This document shows positions 6,621 to 15,615 of a DNA stretch of 32,477 bases, piece by piece; the first letter of the stretch is position 1; every line of letters starts with the position of its first letter. The position numbers were made by a program, and so were the translations under genes. Origin of the DNA: Fusobacteriaceae bacterium UBA2433. Lineage in GTDB: Bacteria; Fusobacteriota; Fusobacteriia; Fusobacteriales; Fusobacteriaceae. The notes beneath the pieces were generated by a model. The model ran no database searches and had not been told where the DNA came from. It saw nothing but the letters and a program-made list of their open reading frames with translations. The stretch covers positions 1-32,477 of the forward strand of contig DDQV01000072.1 in the NCBI GenBank assembly GCA_002342785.1, written 5' to 3'.

Positions 6621-7970
6621 ATTAAGGGGATTATTGCATGTGACTTAGGAGCATCTAGTGGAAGAGTTTTTTTCTCAACTTTGGATAAAAAAAAATTAGT
6701 AATAAAAGAGATTCATAGATTTTCAAATGAACCATATGAAAAATCTAAAAAATTATATTGGAACATTGAAAATATTATTGGCGAAATAGAGATTGGAATA
6801 AAAAAAATTGTAAAAAATAATTTTGAAATAATTAGTATAGGATTTGATAGTTGGGGTGTTGATTATGCCTGGCTTGATAAAGATGGTGAGATATTAGAAG
6901 ACCCGAGTTGTTATAGAGACAGTAAAGACAAATGGAAAGATTTAGAAAAAAAGATATCAAAATTTGAGATTTTTCAAGAATCTGGAGTAAATTTCTTTGA
7001 TTTTAATTCAATCTATAGGATAAATAAAGATAAAAACGAAAAACGGGATACACTTTTATTCTTTCCAAATTTAATTGGATATCTTTTTACAAAAATAAAA
7101 AATATAGAATATTCAATAGCCACAACTTCTGGATTGATCAATCAAAATAAAAAAAATTATTCAAAACAGATACAAAAAAAAATTGCTTTATTAGATAAAG
7201 AATTACCTAAATTAGTCTCAGCAGGAACAAAATTGGGAGAGATAACAGATGAAAAGATGAAAAAATATAAAAGTAACAAATTTTCTGTTATAAATGTAAA
7301 TTGCCATGATACAGCTTCTGCAATTTATAGTATAGAAAATAAAGATCCCAAAACATGTTTTTTAATCTTAGGAACATGGTCTATAGTAGGAGTAGTTGGA
7401 GAAAGACCTGTTTTAGATCAATATTCTTTTGATTTAGGAATTACTAATGAAGGTATTTTTCAGGAAAAAGTACGAATTCAAAATTTAATTCCGGGGATGT
7501 GGATCTTACAGAGATTAAAAAAAGATTTTGAAAACAAAAATAAAAATTATACTTATCTCGAAATGAATAAGATGGCTAAAGAGAGTAATCAAAATCAAAT
7601 AATTGATCTAGAAGACAAAAGTTTAGTCTATCCTCAAAATATGACAAAAGCTATGGAAGATTTAATTCCTAAATATAAATATACAGATGGGGATCTTCTT
7701 AGAATTGCTTATAACAGTATAGTAGATAAAATAAAAAGATCAGTAAAAAATATTGAAAAAATAACAGATCAAAAGTTAGAAAACATAGTAGCTATAGGTG
7801 GGGGAATACAAGATATATATTTAATTGAAAGATTATCTTCTGAATTGGGACTAAATTTAGAAAAAGGATTTGTAGAAGCTTCAGTAGTTGGTAATATAAA
7901 ATGTCAATATATAGCAAATAATTTGATCTCAGAAAAAGACTGGAAAGATCTTAATATAATATTTAAATAA
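6621..7970 (+). CDS. L-fuculokinase of the rhamnulokinase (RhaB-like) FGGY type; non-canonical ATT start
   Basis: FGGY sugar kinase, 449 aa from 6621 (E. coli RhaB is about 489). It would phosphorylate L-fuculose to L-fuculose 1-phosphate, given fucI, fucU, fucA and fucO downstream. Motifs: phosphate-binding DLGASSGR (D8-R15), GFDSWGVDYAWLD, catalytic D230 in CHDTASAI, GTWSIVG (from 251) and GGGIQD. No ATG, GTG or TTG precedes the essential DLGASSGR motif. The first codon after the stop TGA and an AAAGAGGTGA ribosome site (6605-6614) is ATT at 6621, with about 7 nt spacing. The first canonical start, TTG 6681, would delete the motif and has no ribosome site. An AUU start is therefore inferred; a sequencing error (ATG to ATT) is the alternative. 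First gene of the operon, 12 bp before fucI. Confidence 0.85.
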   Translation: MKGIIACDLGASSGRVFFSTLDKKKLVIKEIHRFSNEPYEKSKKLYWNIENIIGEIEIGIKKIVKNNFEIISIGFDSWGVDYAWLDKDGEILEDPSCYRDSKDKWKDLEKKISKFEIFQESGVNFFDFNSIYRINKDKNEKRDTLLFFPNLIGYLFTKIKNIEYSIATTSGLINQNKKNYSKQIQKKIALLDKELPKLVSAGTKLGEITDEKMKKYKSNKFSVINVNCHDTASAIYSIENKDPKTCFLILGTWSIVGVVGERPVLDQYSFDLGITNEGIFQEKVRIQNLIPGMWILQRLKKDFENKNKNYTYLEMNKMAKESNQNQIIDLEDKSLVYPQNMTKAMEDLIPKYKYTDGDLLRIAYNSIVDKIKRSVKNIEKITDQKLENIVAIGGGIQDIYLIERLSSELGLNLEKGFVEASVVGNIKCQYIANNLISEKDWKDLNIIFK

Positions 7971-7982
7971 TGGAGGGAAAAG

Positions 7983-9779
7983 ATGAGCAAAAGATTAAAC
8001 AGTAAATTGCCAAAAATAGGAATAAGACCAACAATAGATGGAAGACAAGGAGGAGTACGAGAATCTTTAGAAAATCAAGTAATGGAGATGGCTACTAAAA
8101 TTTCTAAATTTCTTTCTGAAAACTTAAGATATCCATCAGGAGAAAAAGTTGAGTGTGTTATCGCTGATTCAACAATTGGAGGAGTAGCAGAAGCAGCTAG
8201 ATGTGAGGAAAAATTTAGATTAGAAAATGTTGGACTATCTATAACAGTAACATCTTGTTGGTGTTATGGTACTGAAACAGTTGATATGACAGTCGGAATT
8301 CCTAAAGCAATATTAGGTTTTAATGGTTCTTCTAGACCTGGAGCAGTATACCTAGCCGCAGCAGTAGCAGGACATGATCAAATGGGAGATCCTATCTTTT
8401 CAATTTATGGTAAAGATGTTCAAGATGATGTGTCAGATGATATACCTGAAGATGTAAAAGAAAAATTAATTACATTTGCAAAATCAGGATTAGCAGTCGC
8501 AACGATGAAAGGGAAATCATATCTATCAATTGGAAGTGTTTCTATGGGAATTGCTGGTTCAGTTATAGATCCAAACTTTTTTTCAGATTATTTAGGAATA
8601 AGAAATGAATATGTAGATATGAGTGAAATAAAAAGAAGATTAGAATTTAATATATTTGATCCAAAAGAATTTGATAAAGCAATGAAGTGGACAAAGGAAA
8701 ATTGTAAAGAAGGCGTTGATATAAATAAAAAAGAACTTAAACATACAGATGAAGAAAAGAAAAAAGAGTGGGAGATCGTTGTTAAGATGACTTTAATTAT
8801 TAGAGATTTAATGATTGGAAATCCAGAATTAGAAAAACTTGGATTTAAAGAGGAATCTATGGGACATCATGCTATAGCAAGTGGTTTTCAAGGTCAAAGA
8901 CATTGGACAGATTTCATGCCTAATGGAGATTTTTCAGAAGCAATATTAAACTCATCTTTTGATTGGAATGGAGTAAGAGAAGCCTTCGTAGTTGCAACAG
9001 AAAACGATTCTTTAAATGGTGTTGCCATGTTATTTGGCCATTTATTAACAGGAAAGGCACAAATATTTTCCGACGTAAGAACATTTTGGTCACCAGAATC
9101 AATTGAAAGAGTGACTGGAAAAAAAGTAACTGGAAAAGCAGCGAAACATGGAATGATCCATCTAATTAATTCTGGTTCAACAACATTAGATGGAACTGGA
9201 GAGATGAAAAAAGATGGAAAACCAGTGATGAAAGAATTTTGGAATGTTGAAAATAAAGATGTAAAAGCTTGTCTAGAAGCAACCGATTGGTGTTCAGCAA
9301 ACTTAGAATATTTTAGAGGAGGAGGTTTCTCATCTCATTTCTTAACAAAGGGAGAGATGCCAGTAACAATGTCTAGAATAAATTTAGTGAAAGGATTAGG
9401 TCCTATATTACAAATAGCAGAAGGATATGTAGTTGATGTAGAAAAAGAAATCCACGATAAATTAGATAATCGTACAGATCCAACTTGGCCAACAACATGG
9501 TTTGTTCCAAATATTACAGGAAAGGGAGCTTTCAAAGATGTTTATTCAGTAATGGATAATTGGGGAGCGAATCATGGAGCTATATCTCATGGACACATTG
9601 GAAAAGATCTTATAGCATTAGCTTCTATGTTAAGAATACCAGTAGCAATGCATAATGTTGAAGATGAAAAAATATTTAGACCAAAAGCATGGGGAGCATA
9701 TGGAAAAAATGATTTAGAAGGAGCGGATTTTAGAGCTTGTAACACTTATGGACCATTATATGGTAAAGTAAAGAGATAG
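7983..9779 (+). CDS. fucI: L-fucose isomerase
   Basis: Converts L-fucose to L-fuculose (and usually D-arabinose to D-ribulose) in the cytoplasm, with Mn2+. 598 aa, close to the E. coli enzyme (591). The start SKRLNSKLPKIGIRPTIDGR is family-typical. Metal ligands and catalytic residues align at a constant offset of +3 from E. coli: E340 (ATENDSLNG), D364 (QIFSDVRTFW) and H531 (GANHGAISHG). A GGAGGG site lies 5 nt upstream of the ATG. Second gene of the fucose operon. Confidence 0.97.
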   Translation: MSKRLNSKLPKIGIRPTIDGRQGGVRESLENQVMEMATKISKFLSENLRYPSGEKVECVIADSTIGGVAEAARCEEKFRLENVGLSITVTSCWCYGTETVDMTVGIPKAILGFNGSSRPGAVYLAAAVAGHDQMGDPIFSIYGKDVQDDVSDDIPEDVKEKLITFAKSGLAVATMKGKSYLSIGSVSMGIAGSVIDPNFFSDYLGIRNEYVDMSEIKRRLEFNIFDPKEFDKAMKWTKENCKEGVDINKKELKHTDEEKKKEWEIVVKMTLIIRDLMIGNPELEKLGFKEESMGHHAIASGFQGQRHWTDFMPNGDFSEAILNSSFDWNGVREAFVVATENDSLNGVAMLFGHLLTGKAQIFSDVRTFWSPESIERVTGKKVTGKAAKHGMIHLINSGSTTLDGTGEMKKDGKPVMKEFWNVENKDVKACLEATDWCSANLEYFRGGGFSSHFLTKGEMPVTMSRINLVKGLGPILQIAEGYVVDVEKEIHDKLDNRTDPTWPTTWFVPNITGKGAFKDVYSVMDNWGANHGAISHGHIGKDLIALASMLRIPVAMHNVEDEKIFRPKAWGAYGKNDLEGADFRACNTYGPLYGKVKR

Positions 9780-9789
9780 GAGGTAGAAA

Positions 9790-10209
9790 ATGTTAAAAAA
9801 TATACCGACTAATATTAGTCCAGAATTATTAAAAATACTATGTGAAATGGGACATAGTGATGAACTTGTTATTGCCGATGGAAATTTCCCATCGGCATCA
9901 ATGGGAAAAAAAGTGTTGAGATATGATTCTAGCGATATTCCAGAATTATTAAAATCTATACTAAAGTTATATCCTTTAGATCAATATGTTGACAGACCAG
10001 TTGGACTTATGGAATGTCCAAAGGAAGAGCCATCAATTTGGAAAAAATATAAAAAAATAATTGAAGAAGAGGACGATGGAGATATTAAAGTAGAACTTAT
10101 TGAAAGATTTGATTTTTATGAAAGATCAAAAAAAGCATATGCAATAGTTGCTACAAAGGAAAAATCTTTATATGCAAATATTATTTTAAAAAAAGGTGTT
10201 ATTAAATAG
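9790..10209 (+). CDS. fucU: L-fucose mutarotase (RbsD/FucU family)
   Basis: Interconverts the alpha and beta anomers of L-fucose, supplying the isomerase. 139 aa, the usual length. The family signature is intact: H22 and D24 in MGHSDELVIADGNFPSAS, D30, and the C-terminal YAIVATKE...YANIILKKG block. AGGAGG overlaps the fucI stop region, 10 bp between the genes, so it is translationally close-coupled. Confidence 0.95.
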   Translation: MLKNIPTNISPELLKILCEMGHSDELVIADGNFPSASMGKKVLRYDSSDIPELLKSILKLYPLDQYVDRPVGLMECPKEEPSIWKKYKKIIEEEDDGDIKVELIERFDFYERSKKAYAIVATKEKSLYANIILKKGVIK

Positions 10210-10217
10210 GGGGAAAT

Positions 10218-10865
10218 ATGTTATTAAAAAAAGAAAGAGAAGAGTTATATAATTGTTATAAAAAAATGTTAGAGGTTGGATTAACTAATGGAACATCTGG
10301 AAATATAAGTATTTTAAATAGAGAAAAAAAATTAGTTGCGATGTCTCCTACTGGAATAGAATTTGATAAATTAAAATTAGAAGATATCTCTATTGTAGAT
10401 CTAGATGGAAAATTAATAGAAGGATTAAAACCATCAAGTGAATTAGAGATGCATAATATTATCTATAGAGAAAGAGAAGATATAAATGCAATAGTTCATG
10501 GACATACAGTTTATGCAACTACAGTAGCTTGTTTAAGACAAGATCTACCAGCGATAGACTATATGATTGCAGTAGCTGGTGGAAATAATGTTCGATGTGC
10601 TGAGTATGCAACTTTTGGAACACCAGAACTAGCTAAAAATGCATTAAAAGCAATGGAAGGAAGAAAAGCTGCATTATTAGCAAATCATGGAGTAATAGCA
10701 GGAGCTGGTGATATTCACAATGCCTTTAATATTGCTGAACAAATAGAATATATATCAGAACTTTATGTTAAAGCTAAATCTATAGGAGAACCAGTAATTT
10801 TATCAGATAAAGAGATGGTAAAGATGGTAAAATTATTTAAAAATTATGGACAAATAAAAAAATAA
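10218..10865 (+). CDS. fucA: L-fuculose-1-phosphate aldolase
   Basis: Class II (Zn2+) aldolase cleaving L-fuculose 1-phosphate to dihydroxyacetone phosphate and L-lactaldehyde. It can also act on D-ribulose 1-phosphate. 215 aa, identical in length to E. coli FucA. Zn ligands and catalytic acid are at a +2 offset: E75 (SSELEMH), H94 and H96 (IVHGHTVYA), H157 (LANHGV). The phosphate-binding TNGTSGNIS motif is at 24-32. 8 bp after fucU. Confidence 0.96.
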   Translation: MLLKKEREELYNCYKKMLEVGLTNGTSGNISILNREKKLVAMSPTGIEFDKLKLEDISIVDLDGKLIEGLKPSSELEMHNIIYREREDINAIVHGHTVYATTVACLRQDLPAIDYMIAVAGGNNVRCAEYATFGTPELAKNALKAMEGRKAALLANHGVIAGAGDIHNAFNIAEQIEYISELYVKAKSIGEPVILSDKEMVKMVKLFKNYGQIKK

Positions 10866-10902
10866 ACTTTATCAATAAAAAATTATTAAAAAGGTGGGAC
10901 GA

Positions 10903-12390
10903 ATGGAAAAATTAATAGATATGTATGATGTTGTAAAAACATTTCCAGGAGTGCGAGCATTAGATGGTGCTAAGATAGATCTATATAAAGGTGAAGTACA
11001 TGTTCTTATGGGAGAAAATGGAGCAGGTAAATCAACATTTATGAAAGTTTTAACAGGAATTCATAAAAAAAATGAGGGGACTATAAAATATTTAGGAGAA
11101 GATTTAAATATTAATTCTCCAAAAGAAGCAGAAAAAATAGGAATAAGTATAATATACCAAGAGTTTAATCTCCTTCCACATTTAACAGTTGCAGAAAATA
11201 TCTTTATAGCAAAAGAACCTACTAATTCATTTGGGTTAATAAACTATAAAAAAATGAATGATGATGCTAGATTAATATTAAAAAAATTAAATTTAGATAT
11301 AGACCCTCAAACTAAAGTTAGTGAATTAAAAGTCGGAAATCAACAAATGATAGAGATAGCAAAAGCAACTTCTGTGGATGCTAAAGTTCTTATTATGGAT
11401 GAACCTACAGCAGCTCTAACAGAAAAAGAGATAAAAGAATTATTTAAAGTTATAAAAGATCTTAGATCAAAAGGTGTTGGAATCATATATATTTCCCATA
11501 GGATGGAAGAACTTAAACATATTGCTGATAGAATAACAGTCATGAGAGATGGAAAATATATTGATACTATGAAATATGAAGAAACTTCTATCGATGAGAT
11601 TATTGAAAAAATGGTGGGAAGATCTTTAGGTGGACAATATCCTGAAAGGGTCAAAGTTCAAGATGAAGTAATTTTAGAAGTAAAGAATATAAATAAACAA
11701 AATGTTGTTTCAAATATATCTTTTAAACTAAGAAAAGGAGAAATATTAGGATTTGCTGGACTTATGGGTGCAGGAAGAACAGAAGTTGCCAAACTTTTAT
11801 TTGGACATGATAAGATGGATTCAGGAGAGATAATTTTAGAGGGAAGATCTATAAAAATTAATTCTCCTATTGAAGCTATAAAAAATAAGATAGTATATCT
11901 CACAGAGGACAGAAAAAAAGATGGAATTTTTGCAGAGATGAGTGTAGAGGATAATATTATGGTTTCAAATTTAGATATTTCATCAAAAAAGTTTTCATTT
12001 TATGATTCTAAAAAAGGACAAAAAATATGTAAAAAATCTATATTAGCTTTAAATATAAAGACTCCATCTTTAGAGCAAAAAATTAAAAATTTAAGTGGTG
12101 GAAATCAACAAAAAGTAATCTTAGCTAGATGGACGTCACAGGATCAAAAAGTATTAATAATCGATGAACCAACTAGAGGTATAGATGTAGGTGCAAAAAA
12201 AGAGATTTATTATTTAATGAAGAATCTAGCAGCTAAGGGAGTAAGCATAATTATGATCTCTTCAGAACTCCCAGAGGTATTAGGTATGAGCGACCGAGTT
12301 GTTGTCATGAAAGAGGGAACAATAGCAAAAATATTAGATAATAATGGATCTTTAACACAAGAAAAAATAATGTATTATGCGACATCATAA
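10903..12390 (+). CDS. Sugar ABC importer ATPase with two nucleotide-binding domains (RbsA/XylG type)
   Basis: Energises sugar uptake. 495 aa from ATG 10903, with AAGGTGGG upstream; GTG 10894 would use that ribosome site as coding sequence. Domain 1: Walker A GENGAGKST, Q-loop YQEFNLLPH, signature VGNQQMIEIAKA, Walker B VLIMDEPTAAL. Domain 2 has the degenerate Walker A (GLMGAGRTE), signature LSGGNQQKVILARW and Walker B VLIIDEPTRG, as is normal for this subfamily. It replaces the FucP symporter of E. coli in this operon. Substrate inferred as L-fucose (or D-arabinose) from context. Confidence 0.93.
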   Translation: MEKLIDMYDVVKTFPGVRALDGAKIDLYKGEVHVLMGENGAGKSTFMKVLTGIHKKNEGTIKYLGEDLNINSPKEAEKIGISIIYQEFNLLPHLTVAENIFIAKEPTNSFGLINYKKMNDDARLILKKLNLDIDPQTKVSELKVGNQQMIEIAKATSVDAKVLIMDEPTAALTEKEIKELFKVIKDLRSKGVGIIYISHRMEELKHIADRITVMRDGKYIDTMKYEETSIDEIIEKMVGRSLGGQYPERVKVQDEVILEVKNINKQNVVSNISFKLRKGEILGFAGLMGAGRTEVAKLLFGHDKMDSGEIILEGRSIKINSPIEAIKNKIVYLTEDRKKDGIFAEMSVEDNIMVSNLDISSKKFSFYDSKKGQKICKKSILALNIKTPSLEQKIKNLSGGNQQKVILARWTSQDQKVLIIDEPTRGIDVGAKKEIYYLMKNLAAKGVSIIMISSELPEVLGMSDRVVVMKEGTIAKILDNNGSLTQEKIMYYATS

Positions 12391-12408
12391 ATTAAGGAGG
12401 GAACTTCA

Positions 12409-13380
12409 TTGGAAATAGTACAACAACAAAAAGAAAAACAATTTAAAAAAATGAATTTAAATAGTTTAGGAAAACAAGAACTAGTAACCTTTATAAGTTT
12501 AGTTTTATTGATAATATTTTTTTCGGTAACTTCAGAATATTTTTTATCCCTGGCTAATTTTTTAACTATTGGTCTTCAAACTTCTATCATAGGAATAATT
12601 GCACTGGGAATGACGTTTGTAATAATTACTTCTGGGATAGATCTATCTGTTGGTTCTATAGTTGCATTTTCTGGAATAGTTATAGGTTTTTCACTAAAAT
12701 TTGGATTACCAATTCCTATTGCTATAATAATTGGATTACTAGCTGGAACAATGATGGGATTATTGAATGGATTTTTAATCGTAAAAGGTAAACTACCACC
12801 ATTTATAGCAACACTTGGAATGATGATGTCATTGAGAGGTTTAACACTAGCTTTAACAAATGGTATTGCAATTTCTGGATTTGATTATAATTTTTCAAAA
12901 TTTGCTGGAGGTAAATTTTTAGGAATACCAAATCCATTAATATACTTTTTATTACTAGGTGTATTAGTTGGAGTAATATTAAAATTTACAAAAATAGGAA
13001 AACATACATACGCTTTAGGAAGTAATGAAGAAGCAGCAAAATTATCAGGTGTCAATGTAGATAAAATAAAATATTTTGCTTATGGGTTAACTGGATTTTT
13101 ATGTGCATTTTCAGGAGCAATCTTAACATCTAGATTAATATCTGCTCAACCAACAGAAGGAATGGGTTATGAAATGGATGTAATAGCAGCAGTAATTATT
13201 GGTGGATCAAGTCTTGCTGGTGGTGTTGGAACAATTTTAGGAACAATTATAGGAGCATTTATAATGAGTGTTTTAAAAAATGGTTTAAATATGTTAGACG
13301 TTTCAGGATTTTGGCAACAAGTTATTATTGGAATAGTTGTATTGAGTGCAGTTTGGCTAGATAAAAGAAAAAGTAAATAA
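12409..13380 (+). CDS. Sugar ABC importer permease (RbsC type)
   Basis: 323 aa inner-membrane permease of the BPD_transp_2/RbsC family, probably a homodimer pairing with the ATPase upstream. The hallmark GMTFVIITSGIDLSVGSIVAFSG is at residues about 65-87, with many hydrophobic helices and the coupling-helix region ALGSNEEAAKLSGVNVDKIK. Translation appears to start at TTG 12409, 8 nt after AAGGAGG. The next ATG (12451) lacks a ribosome site. Confidence 0.93.
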   Translation: MEIVQQQKEKQFKKMNLNSLGKQELVTFISLVLLIIFFSVTSEYFLSLANFLTIGLQTSIIGIIALGMTFVIITSGIDLSVGSIVAFSGIVIGFSLKFGLPIPIAIIIGLLAGTMMGLLNGFLIVKGKLPPFIATLGMMMSLRGLTLALTNGIAISGFDYNFSKFAGGKFLGIPNPLIYFLLLGVLVGVILKFTKIGKHTYALGSNEEAAKLSGVNVDKIKYFAYGLTGFLCAFSGAILTSRLISAQPTEGMGYEMDVIAAVIIGGSSLAGGVGTILGTIIGAFIMSVLKNGLNMLDVSGFWQQVIIGIVVLSAVWLDKRKSK

Positions 13381-13418
13381 CTAAAAAATATTTATAAATT
13401 TAATAATCAGGGGGGAAC

Positions 13419-14375
13419 ATGAAAAAATTATTGATGATTTTATTGGTAGTAGGAACGATGATTGCATGTGGATCAAAAGAGGAAACAACGAAAAAAATTG
13501 ACAGAGTTGCCATTGTAAGTAAGGGATATCAACATGAATTTTGGAGAACTGTAGAAGCTGGGGCACAAAAAGCAGCAGATGAGTTAGGTATTGAAATGTC
13601 ATATATTGGACCTGAAAAAGAAAGTGAAATTGGAAAACAAGTTTCAATGGTTGAAAATGAAATTTTAAAAAAACCAACAGCATTATTATTAGCAGCTTTA
13701 GACCAAAACGCTTTAAGACCAGTTGCACAACAAATAGTAGATGGTGGAGCAACTTTAGTAACTTTTGATTCAAACATTGCTGGTGGAATAGAGTCTAGTT
13801 TTGTTGCTACAGATAATATTCAAGTAGGAGCAAAAGCAGCTCAAAAAATGATAGAGTTAATTGGTGAAGATGGAGTAGTTGGAGTTATTGCACATAATGC
13901 AGGAACTAGTACAGCTATTGAAAGAACAAATGGTTTTATTGACGAGATGAAAAAATATCCTAATATTAAATTATTAAGCACAAAATACTCAGATGGAGAC
14001 AAACTAAAAGCTTTATCAATTACTCAAGATATAGTTACTGCTAATCCTCAAATAAAAGGAGTCTACGGTACTAATGAAGGAGCAGCAGTTGGAGTAGGAA
14101 GAGCAATAGCCGAGATGGGAAAAAGTGATTCTATAGTTGTCGTTGGTGTAGATAGCTCAGAGGAAGAAGTAACTTTATTAAAAGAAGGATCTATCAAAGC
14201 AATGGTAGTTCAAAATCCATTTAACATGGGATATATGGCTGTTAAAACTGCAATGTTAGCAGCTAATGGTGAAAAAATTGAAAAAAGAATTGATACAGGA
14301 TCAACAGTTGTAACTATGGAAAATTTAGAGACTGAAGAAATCCAAAAGATTTTATATCCTTTTGGAAAAAAATAG
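13419..14375 (+). CDS. Sugar-binding lipoprotein of the ABC importer (RbsB-like)
   Basis: 318 aa. Lipoprotein signal peptide MKKLLMILLVVGTMIAC with lipobox MIAC and acylated C17. The mature part is a type I periplasmic binding protein (RVAIVSKGYQHEFWRTVEAGAQ; VTFDSNIAGG; GVYGTNEGAAVGVGRAI; VVGVDSSEEE). It completes the importer with the ATPase and permease just upstream and should be membrane-anchored, facing outward. Substrate, by operon context, is L-fucose or a related sugar. Confidence 0.92.
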   Translation: MKKLLMILLVVGTMIACGSKEETTKKIDRVAIVSKGYQHEFWRTVEAGAQKAADELGIEMSYIGPEKESEIGKQVSMVENEILKKPTALLLAALDQNALRPVAQQIVDGGATLVTFDSNIAGGIESSFVATDNIQVGAKAAQKMIELIGEDGVVGVIAHNAGTSTAIERTNGFIDEMKKYPNIKLLSTKYSDGDKLKALSITQDIVTANPQIKGVYGTNEGAAVGVGRAIAEMGKSDSIVVVGVDSSEEEVTLLKEGSIKAMVVQNPFNMGYMAVKTAMLAANGEKIEKRIDTGSTVVTMENLETEEIQKILYPFGKK

Positions 14376-14387
14376 GAGAGTGATTTT

Positions 14388-15542
14388 ATGTTAACTGCAA
14401 GAACAATATATTGGCCATCGATCAATACAATTGGACCAGGTGCACTTGTAAATGGGATAGACGAAGTTTCAAAATATAATTTTAAAAAAGCTTTAGTTGT
14501 TAGTGATCCTATACTAAACAAAATAGGAATTGTTGAAAAAGTATTAAAAGAATTAGATAGAATAAAAATAGAATATTCTGTTTATACAAATGTTTCAGAA
14601 AATCCAACAGTAGAAAATGTGCACACAGGATTAGAGAAATATAAAAAAAATGAATGTGATTGTTTGATCTCAATAGGAGGAGGTTCTCCTCAAGATACAG
14701 CAACTGCAATAGCAATTCTAGTAACAAATGGTGGAGATATTAGAGACTACAATGGTATAGGAATCTCAACTAAAAAATCTGCTCCAATCATTGCTATAAA
14801 TACCACTGCTGGAACAGCAGCAGAAGTTACAATTAATTGTGTGATTACAGATGTTGAAAATAAATTAAAAATGGTAATAGTTGATCCTAATTCAATACCT
14901 TTAATCTCAATTAATGATCCAGAATTGATGTTGAAAAAACCAAAAGGTTTAACAGCAGCAACAGGAATGGATGCCTTAACCCATGCTATAGAAGGTTATG
15001 TTAGCTCTGGAGCTTTTGAATTATCAGACACCTTATCTCATAAAGCCATTGAATTCATAAGTAATTCTTTAGGAGATGCAGTTGAAAATGGTGAGAACTT
15101 AGAAGCTCGTTCAAAGATGGCTTGGGGTTCATTTACAGCAGGATTAGCTTTTTCAAATTGTGGTTTAGGACTTGTTCATTCCATGGCTCATCAATTGGGA
15201 TCTGAATATAATCTTCCCCATGGAGTTGCCAATGCAATATTACTTCCTTTTGTTATGGAATATAACTTAGATTCAAACTTAGAAAAATTTGCAGAGATAG
15301 CACTAGCTATGGGTGGAGAGAAAAAGGAATCATTGGAAGCAACTGCTAAACTCTCAGTAGAAAAAGTAAGAGAACTATCTAAAAAAGTTGAAATTCCATC
15401 TTTAAAAGATACAAATTTTGACATTAAAGATGTTGAAAAGTTAGCAAAACAAGCTTTAGTAGATCCGTGCACTGGTGGAAATCCAAAAAGTGTAACAGTA
15501 GACGATATAGAAGCAATATATTTAAAAGCTTATAATTATTAA
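14388..15542 (+). CDS. fucO: Lactaldehyde reductase (propanediol oxidoreductase)
   Basis: Iron-dependent group III alcohol dehydrogenase that reduces the L-lactaldehyde from FucA to 1,2-propanediol with NADH, the fermentative branch of fucose catabolism. 384 aa (E. coli 382). Metal ligands: D195 and H199 (GMDALTHAIEGY), H264 (GLGLVHSMAH) and H278 (NLPHGVANAILLP). NAD-binding GGGSPQD near 100. 12 bp after the binding-protein gene, with GGAGAGTG upstream of the ATG. Followed by a hairpin. Confidence 0.95.
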   Translation: MLTARTIYWPSINTIGPGALVNGIDEVSKYNFKKALVVSDPILNKIGIVEKVLKELDRIKIEYSVYTNVSENPTVENVHTGLEKYKKNECDCLISIGGGSPQDTATAIAILVTNGGDIRDYNGIGISTKKSAPIIAINTTAGTAAEVTINCVITDVENKLKMVIVDPNSIPLISINDPELMLKKPKGLTAATGMDALTHAIEGYVSSGAFELSDTLSHKAIEFISNSLGDAVENGENLEARSKMAWGSFTAGLAFSNCGLGLVHSMAHQLGSEYNLPHGVANAILLPFVMEYNLDSNLEKFAEIALAMGGEKKESLEATAKLSVEKVRELSKKVEIPSLKDTNFDIKDVEKLAKQALVDPCTGGNPKSVTVDDIEAIYLKAYNY

Positions 15543-15558
15543 TCAAAATATAAAAAAT

Positions 15559-15590
15559 ATTTAGGGAGTAGCTTTAACTACTCCCTAAAT
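15559..15590 (+). terminator. Hairpin after fucO
   Basis: 13-bp perfect stem ATTTAGGGAGTAG / CTACTCCCTAAAT with a 6-nt loop, 16 bp past the fucO stop. The downstream T tract is weak (TTATAAATTGTTTT) and the next gene starts only 25 bp later, so this could be a partial terminator or a processing/stability hairpin. Confidence 0.65.
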
Positions 15591-15615
15591 TTATAAATTG
15601 TTTTATGGAGGATCT

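Noticed and set aside
6681..6683. TTG as start of the fuculokinase
   Set aside because: It would remove the DLGASSGR phosphate-binding motif and has no ribosome site upstream; 6621 is preferred.
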